The translations under genes and the position numbers were made by a program. Below, piece after piece: positions 1 through 5,432 of a stretch of DNA of 7,310 nucleotides. A model generated the notes under the pieces. It was given only the letters and a program-made list of their open reading frames with translations. It searched no databases and was not told the DNA's origin. The stretch is from Gammaproteobacteria bacterium (GTDB lineage: Bacteria > Pseudomonadota > Gammaproteobacteria > Steroidobacterales > Steroidobacteraceae), in NCBI GenBank assembly GCA_028293775.1, contig JAQGOD010000508.1:1-7310 (forward strand). The letters are read 5' to 3'. Every line of letters begins with the position of its first letter. Position 1 is the first letter of the stretch.

Positions 1-2
1 TT

Positions 3-677
3 AGCCTGATTGGCGGCTTAGCGATGATCGCTGCCGGTTTGTATAACTCGCCGCTGTTCGGGGCGGAAGCGCCGGTCATCATTGCGCCGCCTACGGTCGA
101 TAACCCCAAGAGCACGGGACCTTCCCAGACTGCCGTACTGGCGGGCGGCTGTTTTTGGGGCGTCCAAGGCGTGTTCGAGCATGCGAGGGGCGTGCAAAAA
201 GTCGTCGCCGGTTACGCCGGCGGGGAAAAATCCACGGCGCAATATGAGACCGTGAGCTCGGGTAGTACCGGACACGCGGAGTCGGTAAAGATCACGTTCG
301 ATCCGGCCGTCATTTCCTACGGACAAATTCTGCAAATCGCATTTTCAGTGGTGCACGATCCCACCCAGGTCAACCGTCAGGGGCCTGATGTCGGCACCCA
401 ATATCGCTCCGCAATTTTTTACGCCGATGAGAGCCAGAAGCGTATTGCGCAAGCCTATATCAGCCAGTTGGACCAAGCGCACGTGTACCCGCGGCCCATC
501 GCCACCCGGGTCGATCCGCTCACGGGATTTTATGCGGCGGAAGACTACCACCAAGATTATCTGATCCACAATCCGACTCAGCCGTACATCGCGATGTACG
601 ACCTTCCCAAGATCGAGAATTTCAGGCGCACTTTTCCAGAGTTGTATAGCGGACGACCGGTGCTCGCCCACAACTAA
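3..677 (+). CDS. msrA: Peptide-methionine (S)-S-oxide reductase MsrA, exported, 5' end outside the window
   Basis: MsrA reduces the S-epimer of methionine sulfoxide in proteins back to methionine, repairing oxidative damage. Numbered from the ATG at 24, the catalytic motif GGCFWG lies at 41-46 with nucleophile Cys43. It is followed by the family landmarks AGYAGG, GSTGHAESVKITFDP, HDPTQVNRQGPDVGTQYRS and AEDYHQDYL, so the MsrA domain is complete. The frame is open upstream of ATG 24 to the window edge. The residues there plus the first 16 after it (SLIGGLAMIAAG...FGAEA) look like the hydrophobic core and end of a signal peptide or anchor, so the real start is probably to the left and the enzyme acts outside the cytoplasm. 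Cys43 is the only cysteine; the usual resolving cysteine near the C-terminus is absent (PYIAMYD where many homologues have a Tyr-Cys pair). modA begins 8 bp downstream on the same strand. The family call is very secure; export is inferred from the N-terminus. Confidence 0.95.
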   Translation, partial: SLIGGLAMIAAGLYNSPLFGAEAPVIIAPPTVDNPKSTGPSQTAVLAGGCFWGVQGVFEHARGVQKVVAGYAGGEKSTAQYETVSSGSTGHAESVKITFDPAVISYGQILQIAFSVVHDPTQVNRQGPDVGTQYRSAIFYADESQKRIAQAYISQLDQAHVYPRPIATRVDPLTGFYAAEDYHQDYLIHNPTQPYIAMYDLPKIENFRRTFPELYSGRPVLAHN

Positions 678-685
678 GAATATCC

Positions 686-1453
686 ATGAAAAGAACTAGC
701 CTAAGTCTGTTGTTGATGGCTTTTTTGGGGTTGCAGGCCGGCGCGGCGGATGAGGAGAAGAAATCGATCACGGTATTCGCCGCTGCCTCCCTCACCAATG
801 TGTTGCAGGATCTCGGGGATGCCTATACCAAGGACTCGTTGGTTCCGATTCGCTTTTCGTTTGCGGCCAGCTCGGCGCTTGCCCGTCAAATCGAAAATGG
901 CTCGCGCGCCGACATGTTCTTTTCCGCGGACTTGGAGTGGATGGATTATCTGCAGACGCGCAAGCTGATTCAGCCCGAGACGCGCCACGACGTGTTGGGA
1001 AATCAATTGGTTTTGGTTGCGCCGGCGGATAGCAAGGTCAACTTGAAAATCGCGCCGCACTTTGCGCTCGCCGCGGCATTGGGAAAGGGACGATTGGCGA
1101 CAGGCGATCCGGATTCCGTGCCGGTGGGCCGTTATGCGCACCAAGCATTGGCCAAACTCGGCGTGTGGGATGAAATTGCGCCTCGGCTAGTTCGCGCAGA
1201 TAGCGTGCGTTCGGCGCTCGCGTTCGTCGATCGCGGCGAAGCCGCACTCGGCATTGTGTACGCAACCGATGCACTCATCGACCAGGGCGTGCGTGTCGTC
1301 GATGTGTTTCCCGCGGCCAGTCACATGCCCATCGTTTATCCGCTTGCATTGACCGTCGGCGCCAAGCCCGATGCGGCCGGATTTCTGGCATACATTCGCG
1401 GGCCGGCCGGCGACATTGCGTTTAAGCACTACGGTTTTACGCCGTTGCACTGA
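686..1453 (+). CDS. modA: Molybdate ABC transporter periplasmic substrate-binding protein ModA
   Basis: ModA captures molybdate (and tungstate) in the periplasm and delivers it to the ModBC importer for molybdenum-cofactor synthesis. The 255-residue length is typical. Residues 1-20 form a signal peptide (basic start, Leu-rich core, AGA-A cleavage site near 20/21). The mature part shows FAAASLTN (31-38, with Ser35), SFAASSALARQIENG (58-72, with Ser63), ADMFFSADLEWMDYL, LGNQLVLVAP, TGDPDSVPVGRYAHQAL (139-155) and GIVYATDA (189-196, with Tyr192). These correspond to the oxyanion-binding serines and tyrosine known from E. coli ModA. The ATG lies 8 bp after the msrA stop with only a weak AAGAA-type ribosome-binding sequence, suggesting co-transcription with msrA. 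No modB or modC follows: the next gene is on the opposite strand and overlaps the modA end. The transporter partners must lie elsewhere, or upstream beyond msrA. Confidence 0.93.
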   Translation: MKRTSLSLLLMAFLGLQAGAADEEKKSITVFAAASLTNVLQDLGDAYTKDSLVPIRFSFAASSALARQIENGSRADMFFSADLEWMDYLQTRKLIQPETRHDVLGNQLVLVAPADSKVNLKIAPHFALAAALGKGRLATGDPDSVPVGRYAHQALAKLGVWDEIAPRLVRADSVRSALAFVDRGEAALGIVYATDALIDQGVRVVDVFPAASHMPIVYPLALTVGAKPDAAGFLAYIRGPAGDIAFKHYGFTPLH

Positions 1454-2516
1454 GCCTCGCAACGTCGATGGCTGGAATGCCGCGGCGGATATCCTCTGAA
1501 AAGCTTTCGCTGCGGCCGGACTGTTTCGCGCGCTCGGTGATCCTGCCGAGCGTTCGCAGCTCCTCGAGCGTGAAGCGCTGATCAAGTCCGCCAACCTGGT
1601 AAACATAGGCGGGCAGGTATCCGGTGAACAGCAGTCGATAGCTCCAAGGCAGATAGCCGACGATTCTTTTCATCATGTGATAGACGAGCGTCGTGCAATT
1701 GACTGTAATGGTGTTGTAGAACCGCGGCTGGCCGACCAAGCGGCTGGCCTGTTCGACGTATCCGAGAAACAGAGAGCGCATTGCGCTCTGCGGCATGCGG
1801 ACGCGATACAAATAGTCGTCCTCGCCGCGAACATTGGTACGTACTCGAATCACATCGCGCTCATCCGCCGCAATGATGCTCAGCCCATAGTTCTTGAAAA
1901 AACCGCCGATCTCCGAATAGGTTTTGTCCTTTAGACGCCTTACTTCCACGGAGAAAGCCACGTGCTCACCGTCTTCGAAGCCGAACGATATCAGCATGTG
2001 CGCGATCGCCCAGCCGTTCCAATACGACATGATCATGTCGACCGAATTAAGCTTGGTCAGGTCGTAGACACGTGTTTCCCATCGCTGCTCGTAGTCCTCA
2101 TTGGTGCGCCAATCGAAATTGCGCACATTGTGCAAGGTGACCAAGTTGCCCTCGATCGTGCCGGAAGTGATGCGGGAAACATCGTCCGCCCACGAGCGAT
2201 CGTTGGAGGGTGTAATGTGATACCACCAAAAAATCAGGGCGAGAAATGCCGTTACAAAGAACGCCAAGGCGATGACGGCCCGACCTTGCCAGAGTGCAAT
2301 CAACACGCCTACCAGAAGGCACGTCCACAGCGCGACCACAGCGGCTTTCACAGGCTGTCCGGCCGGCCCTTGATACCACAAGGCCAAAGCCGCCCAACTC
2401 CCCGGCAAGGCGATCAGCACCGATGCCAGGAGCAGACTGATGAATCGCACAATATTCGCAGCACCGGTACCCATGAATCTCATTGTGCCAGTAACGCGCA
2501 TTGCGCGGATTGGCAT
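1437..2516 (-). CDS. DUF4105 (Lnb N-terminal periplasmic domain) membrane protein
   Basis: A 359-residue inner-membrane protein of unknown precise function. Three hydrophobic segments (about 24-48, 56-76 and 79-99) precede a long extracytoplasmic domain that matches DUF4105 by pattern: HNVRNFDWRT (129-138), WETRVYDL, SYWNGWAIAHMLISFGF (164-180), HVAFSVEVRR, a DYLYRVR strand and FYNTITVNCTTLVYHM (267-281). His173 and Cys274 sit in AHM and NCTT motifs that recall the His and Cys of permuted papain-like (NlpC/P60, LRAT-type) enzymes; an enzymatic role is inference only. The start at 2516 is the longest option. ATG codons at residues 6, 12 and 15 are alternatives, and none has a clear ribosome-binding site; an AGAGG sits about 15 bases upstream of 2516. 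The 3' end overlaps modA by 17 bp, and the 5' end faces the thioesterase gene across 41 bp. It appears to be transcribed alone. Confidence 0.87.
   Translation of the reverse strand: MPIRAMRVTGTMRFMGTGAANIVRFISLLLASVLIALPGSWAALALWYQGPAGQPVKAAVVALWTCLLVGVLIALWQGRAVIALAFFVTAFLALIFWWYHITPSNDRSWADDVSRITSGTIEGNLVTLHNVRNFDWRTNEDYEQRWETRVYDLTKLNSVDMIMSYWNGWAIAHMLISFGFEDGEHVAFSVEVRRLKDKTYSEIGGFFKNYGLSIIAADERDVIRVRTNVRGEDDYLYRVRMPQSAMRSLFLGYVEQASRLVGQPRFYNTITVNCTTLVYHMMKRIVGYLPWSYRLLFTGYLPAYVYQVGGLDQRFTLEELRTLGRITERAKQSGRSESFSEDIRRGIPAIDVARLSATA
1443..1464. terminator. Weak hairpin at the modA / DUF4105 convergent overlap
   Basis: CGTTGC (1443-1448) and GCAACG (1459-1464) are perfect reverse complements separated by 10 bases that include the modA stop. 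The position between convergent genes fits a two-way transcription end, but no T-run follows on either strand and the stem is only 6 bp. It is a possible RNA hairpin rather than a confident factor-independent terminator. Confidence 0.22.
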
Positions 2517-2523
2517 CCATTCA

Positions 2524-2552
2524 TTGACAGCCTCTAGGGCTCAAGGTACGGT
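2524..2552 (+). promoter_or_regulatory. Possible promoter for the thioesterase-GST pair
   Basis: A perfect TTGACA -35 hexamer lies at 2524-2529. Seventeen bases on is TACGGT (2547-2552), which keeps only the most conserved T, A and final T of a -10 box. Transcription would start about at the GTG 2558, implying a near-leaderless message. The dyad AGCC (2529-2532) ... GGCT (2538-2541) falls between the two boxes. The -35 match is exact, but the poor -10 keeps this tentative. Confidence 0.25.
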
Positions 2553-2557
2553 TTCGT

Positions 2558-2968
2558 GTGACTCAAGCGCCGGCATTTCGACTCAACGTTCCCTTCATCA
2601 AGGAACTTGGCGTCGAATTCATCAGCGCATCGGACGGGCGTTCCGTGGTGGCGCTCGATCTTGAACCCTGGCATCTCAACAGCTGGTCGGTCGCGCACGG
2701 CGGAGTGCTTATGTCGCTTCTCGATGTGGCGATGGCTGTCGCCGGCCGCTCGCTGATGGAAGGTGCCGGAGGCGGAGTCACCGTTGAGATGAAGACCAGC
2801 TTTTTGCAACCCGCGAAAGCGGGTTCGCGCTTGTTGGTTTCGGGATACGCGTTTCATCGCTCGACCACGATGGCGTTCTGCGAAGGCGAGGTACGCGATA
2901 CCAATAACCGTCTGATCGCGAAGTCGATGGGAACATTCAAATACTTTAAATCTGAAACGCCAGCCTAA
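2558..2968 (+). CDS. PaaI-family hotdog-fold acyl-CoA thioesterase
   Basis: A 136-residue single-domain hotdog protein expected to hydrolyse acyl- or aryl-CoA thioesters in the cytoplasm; the substrate cannot be read from the sequence. The PaaI/YdiI-type motif is clear: Asn41, then HGGVLMSLLDVAMA at 47-60, with HGG and Asp56 at the usual active-site positions. The second half has the alternating strands of this fold (VTVEMKTSFLQPAKAG, RLLVSGYAFHRSTTMAFCEGEVRD, AKSMGTFKYF). The start is GTG: an in-frame TAG at 2534 rules out anything much longer, and the next in-frame ATG would remove the HGG motif. AAGG at 2543-2546 is a weak, somewhat distant ribosome-binding site. The GST-like gene begins 19 bp downstream, so the two are probably co-transcribed. 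Confidence 0.88.
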   Translation: MTQAPAFRLNVPFIKELGVEFISASDGRSVVALDLEPWHLNSWSVAHGGVLMSLLDVAMAVAGRSLMEGAGGGVTVEMKTSFLQPAKAGSRLLVSGYAFHRSTTMAFCEGEVRDTNNRLIAKSMGTFKYFKSETPA

Positions 2969-2987
2969 GTTTCAAGCCTCAAGTCTC

Positions 2988-3914
2988 ATGAAACAGCTCA
3001 TTTTGCATCACTATCCCTTCTCGCCTTTCGCCGAGAAGATCCGCCTGATTTTCGGATTCAAGGGGCTGCGGTGGTCCTCGGTCATCATCCCCAATGTGAT
3101 GCCCAAACCCGACTTGACGGCACTCACCGGCGGCTATCGCAAGACGCCGGTGATGCAAATCGGCGCGGATATTTATTGCGACACCGCGCTGATCGCAGAT
3201 GTGATCGAGGCCGAGGCGCCGCGGCCGACTCTGTATCCGGAGGGTATCGCCGCAGCATCGCGCACTCTGGCCCAATGGGCCGACTCGACGTTCTTTTGGA
3301 CGGCAGTTCCGTTTACTTTGCAGCCGGCTGGTCTCGCCGTGATGTTCGAGGGCGTGCCTCCCGATACCGTCAAGGCTTTTGGCGACGACCGAAACGCCTT
3401 TCGTGCCAACATTCCGCGCATGCGGCCCGCCGAGGCCACCGCTGCTTTTGCGCTGTATCTAGAGCGTCTCGAAGAAATGCTGGGCAAACAAGGCTTCTTT
3501 TTTGGGGCCGTCGCGAGCATTGCCGATTTCTCGATCTATCACAGCTTGTGGTTCGTCCTGCGCGGCGGTCCGGTGGCCACGATTCTTGAGTCCTTTCCTG
3601 CGCTGAAAGGATGGAGGGCGCGCGTGTCCGCGTTTGGCCATGGCACGATCGAGAGCCTGAGCGGCGCCGCTGCGATCAGCGTCGCTCGCGACGCCACGGC
3701 CGAACCCTCCGTAGGGACCAGCGGTGACTCGCATGGCATTTGCGTGGGGGAGAAAGTCGTCGTGGCCGCAACCGACACCGGCACCGAGCCGATCGATGGG
3801 ACATTGTATGGGGCCACCAAGAACCGCATATCAATCGCGCGGGAAGATGTTCGCGCGGGGAAAGTCGTGGTGCATTTTCCGCGATTGGGATTTGAAATGC
3901 GCCGGGCGAAATGA
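2988..3914 (+). CDS. Glutathione S-transferase-fold protein with extra C-terminal module
   Basis: A 308-residue protein of the glutathione S-transferase superfamily, longer than the usual 200-230. Residues 1-78 form the thioredoxin-like GSH-binding domain: LILHHYPFSPFAEKIRLIFGFKGL (4-27), GGYRKTPVMQIGADIYCDTALIADVIE (48-74). The cis-proline is in TPVMQI, and Asp65-Thr66 stand where Glu-Ser usually is. Residues about 88-225 look like the helical C-terminal GST domain, including FGAVASIADFSIYHSLWFV with the N-capping Asp180. After a Ser/Ala/Thr-rich linker (about 226-248), residues 249-305 form a short beta-rich unit (GEKVVVAATDTG, IDGTLYGATKNRISIARED, GKVVVHFPRLGFEMR) that is not part of classical GSTs. 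The substrate is unknown. It follows the thioesterase gene by 19 bp with no clear ribosome-binding site, and ends 2 bp from the convergent ROK kinase gene. Confidence 0.85.
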   Translation: MKQLILHHYPFSPFAEKIRLIFGFKGLRWSSVIIPNVMPKPDLTALTGGYRKTPVMQIGADIYCDTALIADVIEAEAPRPTLYPEGIAAASRTLAQWADSTFFWTAVPFTLQPAGLAVMFEGVPPDTVKAFGDDRNAFRANIPRMRPAEATAAFALYLERLEEMLGKQGFFFGAVASIADFSIYHSLWFVLRGGPVATILESFPALKGWRARVSAFGHGTIESLSGAAAISVARDATAEPSVGTSGDSHGICVGEKVVVAATDTGTEPIDGTLYGATKNRISIAREDVRAGKVVVHFPRLGFEMRRAK

Positions 3915-3916
3915 GC

Positions 3917-4600
3917 TTAGATCCGCGGGCCTCCGGGCCGCCAAACTCGAAAGCCGCCTAAGAACGCAAAGTCGTTATTTCCGAGGCGCGCAGTCTCTGG
4001 CATCTTTTTCAGCTTGCGGGCGTTGCCGCCGCCAATGACGACGTAGTCGGCTTCCAACGCCTTGCTCAACTGCTCCACCACATCGTTTACCGCCCGGCGC
4101 CATTTTTTGGCACCCAGGCGGCGGCGCCCTTGCTCGCCTACATAATCTTCGTAGCTTCGGCCGCGCTTAAAGGGCAGATGGGCGAGTTCCATAGGGGCGA
4201 CGGTGCCGTCGACAATCAGGGCCGAACCTAAGCCGGTGCCCAAGCCCAAGAAGAGCATACGGCCGCCTTCGTAGCTGCCGATGGCCTGCATGGCGGCATC
4301 ATTCATCACCATAGCGGGTCGGCCAAATGCCTTACGAAAATCGAAACCCACCCACCCGCGCCCAAGATTGTAAGGCTCGGTCACGATCTTGCCGTGCACA
4401 ACGACACCGGGATATCCAATTGATACCACGTCATATTTCAAATCCCCAATGAGCTTCAGCACACCCGTAACCATCTGGCGGGGCGTCATGGTGGGACCCG
4501 ATTCAAACTGGCGCATCTCGCGGCGGCCCGATACGCGGGCCTTTACATGATTGCCGCCGACGTCGATGACGAGTACGCGCCGCTGAGGCTTTCGTAGCAT
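3917..4600 (-). CDS. ROK-family sugar kinase, polyphosphate glucokinase-like
   Basis: A 227-residue cytoplasmic kinase of the ROK (repressor/ORF/kinase) group without a DNA-binding domain, most like the PPGK branch that phosphorylates glucose with polyphosphate or ATP; the phosphate donor cannot be settled from sequence. From ATG 4600, the N-terminal phosphate loop is VLVIDVGGNHVKARV (9-23). The central IGYPGVV and NLGRGWVGFDF lead to the catalytic region MNDAAMQAIGSYEGG (99-113, Asp101). The second phosphate loop is LGLGTGLGSALIVDG (118-132), followed by MELAHLP (138-143, His141) and VVIGGGNARKLKK (187-199). The CxCGxxGC zinc cluster of hexokinase-type ROK proteins is absent, as in polyphosphate glucokinases. 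A GTG at 4621 in the same frame would add seven residues (MRYCVRI). I prefer ATG 4600, because the core fold begins close to it; neither has a strong ribosome-binding site. It is divergent from the DUF3455 gene and convergent with the GST gene. Confidence 0.88.
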   Translation of the reverse strand: MLRKPQRRVLVIDVGGNHVKARVSGRREMRQFESGPTMTPRQMVTGVLKLIGDLKYDVVSIGYPGVVVHGKIVTEPYNLGRGWVGFDFRKAFGRPAMVMNDAAMQAIGSYEGGRMLFLGLGTGLGSALIVDGTVAPMELAHLPFKRGRSYEDYVGEQGRRRLGAKKWRRAVNDVVEQLSKALEADYVVIGGGNARKLKKMPETARLGNNDFAFLGGFRVWRPGGPRI

Positions 4601-4615
4601 GATCCGCACACAATA

Positions 4616-4629
4616 GCGCACTTAAGCGC
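4616..4629. promoter_or_regulatory. Short inverted repeat near the kinase start
   Basis: GCGC arms (4616-4619 and 4626-4629) flank ACTTAA, which with its neighbours contains the palindrome CTTAAG. It lies just upstream of the kinase ATG, between the two divergent genes. It could be part of a control site, but arms of four bases can arise by chance. Confidence 0.15.
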
Positions 4630-4634
4630 CACTC

Positions 4635-4651
4635 GTCAGGCGTACGCTGAC
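4635..4651. promoter_or_regulatory. Candidate operator: 16-bp palindrome with one inserted base
   Basis: GTCAG (4635-4639) and CTGAC (4647-4651) are exact reverse complements, and the centre 4641-4646 is the self-complementary CGTACG. Removing the single G at 4640 gives a perfect 16-bp palindrome. It sits between the divergent kinase and DUF3455 genes, and its last five bases overlap the TGn and first base of the extended -10 element for the forward promoter. A bound dimeric regulator there would block that promoter. The regulator is unknown; the site is seen directly, its function is inferred. Confidence 0.4.
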
Positions 4652-4656
4652 ATAAT
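4648..4656 (+). promoter_or_regulatory. Extended -10 promoter for the DUF3455-slyX-HDOD-matB run
   Basis: TG at 4648-4649, one base, then CATAAT at 4651-4656 (five of six matches to TATAAT) form an extended -10 element. Transcription would begin near 4663, leaving a leader of about 28 bases before ATG 4691. No convincing -35 hexamer is visible 16-18 bp upstream, which is tolerated by extended -10 promoters. The placement argues against the longer reading frame from ATG 4655, which lies inside the -10 element. Confidence 0.4.
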
Positions 4657-4681
4657 GCGACCTAACGAAGGTCCCACAGGC

Positions 4682-4687
4682 GGAGGG
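4682..4687 (+). promoter_or_regulatory. Shine-Dalgarno sequence fixing the DUF3455 start
   Basis: GGAGGG ends three bases before ATG 4691 and is the only strong ribosome-binding site in the window. Together with the lipoprotein signal peptide that begins at this ATG, it selects 4691 over the in-frame ATG at 4655. Confidence 0.6.
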
Positions 4688-4690
4688 CAC

Positions 4691-5215
4691 ATGAGGTTCA
4701 ATTCGTTCGCGCGAATGTTTGTTATATCGGTGTGCATGGTCGCGGTTGGATGCGCTACCGCGCCATCGGTGCCAGGCCCGCTGCGCGTGCCCCCAGGTCA
4801 TGAGCTCGTGGTGCAGCTACATGCGACGGGGGTGCAGATCTATCAGTGCCAGCCCAAGGGTGACTCGCAGTTCGAATGGGTATTCAAGCAACCCGAAGCC
4901 ACTTTGTTCACGAAACGAGGCAAGAATTTCGGCAGGCACTATGCAGGGCCAACCTGGGAAGCCAACGATGGCAGTAAGGTCATCGGCGAAGTGGTAGCCC
5001 ATCAGGAGAGCCCCACGCCGAACGCCATTCCGTGGCTGCTGCTTCGCGCCAAGGCCACGTCAGGCCGCGGAGTATTCACGCGTGCTCAGTACATACAGCG
5101 ATTGAACACGGTCGGCGGCAACGCCCCCGCCGTTGTGTGCCGCCCGGAGCAGTCCGGTCAGCAGCTGCGCGCCTCCTATTCTGCCGACTACCTATTTTAC
5201 GGCGCGAAGCGTTAA
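4691..5215 (+). CDS. DUF3455 domain lipoprotein
   Basis: A 174-residue lipoprotein of unknown function. Residues 1-20 are a lipoprotein signal peptide (RFNSFAR basic start, hydrophobic FVISVCMVAVG) and the lipobox AVGC places the lipidated cysteine at 21. Ala at +2, rather than Asp, would favour outer-membrane sorting by the Lol system. The rest matches the DUF3455 pattern: PPGHELVVQLHATGVQIYQC (34-53), FEWVFKQPEATLF (61-73), GRHYAGPTWEANDGSKVIGEVV (81-102), IPWLLLRAKATSGRGVFTRAQYIQRLNTVGGNAP (113-146) and a YSADYLFYGA ending. Cys53 and Cys150 could form a disulfide. It has its own promoter and strong ribosome-binding site and is first of a tight forward run; slyX begins 3 bp after its stop. 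An in-frame ATG at 4655 would bury the signal peptide and is rejected. Confidence 0.88.
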   Translation: MRFNSFARMFVISVCMVAVGCATAPSVPGPLRVPPGHELVVQLHATGVQIYQCQPKGDSQFEWVFKQPEATLFTKRGKNFGRHYAGPTWEANDGSKVIGEVVAHQESPTPNAIPWLLLRAKATSGRGVFTRAQYIQRLNTVGGNAPAVVCRPEQSGQQLRASYSADYLFYGAKR

Positions 5216-5218
5216 CGC

Positions 5219-5422
5219 ATGTCCCAGGATGCGCTGGAAGAGGTGCAGTCGAAGATCGCCTATCTCGAGCGCGCAATGGCCGAGCTCGGCGAGGTGGTAT
5301 TTCGACAGCACGGAGAGATCCAGGTGCTTGAGGCCAAAATTCGCGCCCTGACGGACAGGATTGAGCTCGCCGCGTCCCCCGAAATGCGCTCGGCAGATTC
5401 GGAACGCCCTCCTCACTACTGA
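5219..5422 (+). CDS. slyX: SlyX family protein
   Basis: A small 67-residue, probably cytoplasmic protein of the SlyX family, whose biochemical role is not established. Residues about 4-50 are a continuous heptad-patterned helix (EEVQSKIAYLERAMAELGEVVFRQHGEIQVLEAKIRALTDRIEL) predicted to be a coiled coil. The C-terminus ends in PPHY, the conserved SlyX tail, and the length is normal. The ATG follows the DUF3455 stop by 3 bp and has no clear ribosome-binding site, so translation is probably coupled to the upstream gene. The HDOD gene begins 10 bp after its stop. Confidence 0.88.
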   Translation: MSQDALEEVQSKIAYLERAMAELGEVVFRQHGEIQVLEAKIRALTDRIELAASPEMRSADSERPPHY

Positions 5423-5432
5423 TATTAAACGG

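Noticed and set aside
1962..2537. 191-codon forward open frame opposite the DUF4105 gene
   Set aside because: The translation is low in hydrophobic pattern, rich in Gln/His/Arg/Pro and matches no family; it is antisense to a well-supported gene.
3923..3936. GGCC/GGCC self-complementary stretch just after the GST stop as a terminator
   Set aside because: The stem is four bases, lies in the kinase coding region, and no T-run follows.
4598..4621. GTG 4621 as the kinase start
   Set aside because: It adds seven residues not needed by the fold; kept as an alternative because neither start has a strong ribosome-binding site.
4655..4690. Longer N-terminus for the DUF3455 protein from ATG 4655
   Set aside because: It would displace the lipoprotein signal peptide from the N-terminus, has no ribosome-binding site and lies within the -10 element; ATG 4691 has GGAGGG.
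5361..5432. Longer N-terminus for the HDOD protein from ATG 5361
   Set aside because: It overlaps the slyX coding sequence by 62 bp and puts a charged tail before the transmembrane helix; ATG 5433 is simpler.
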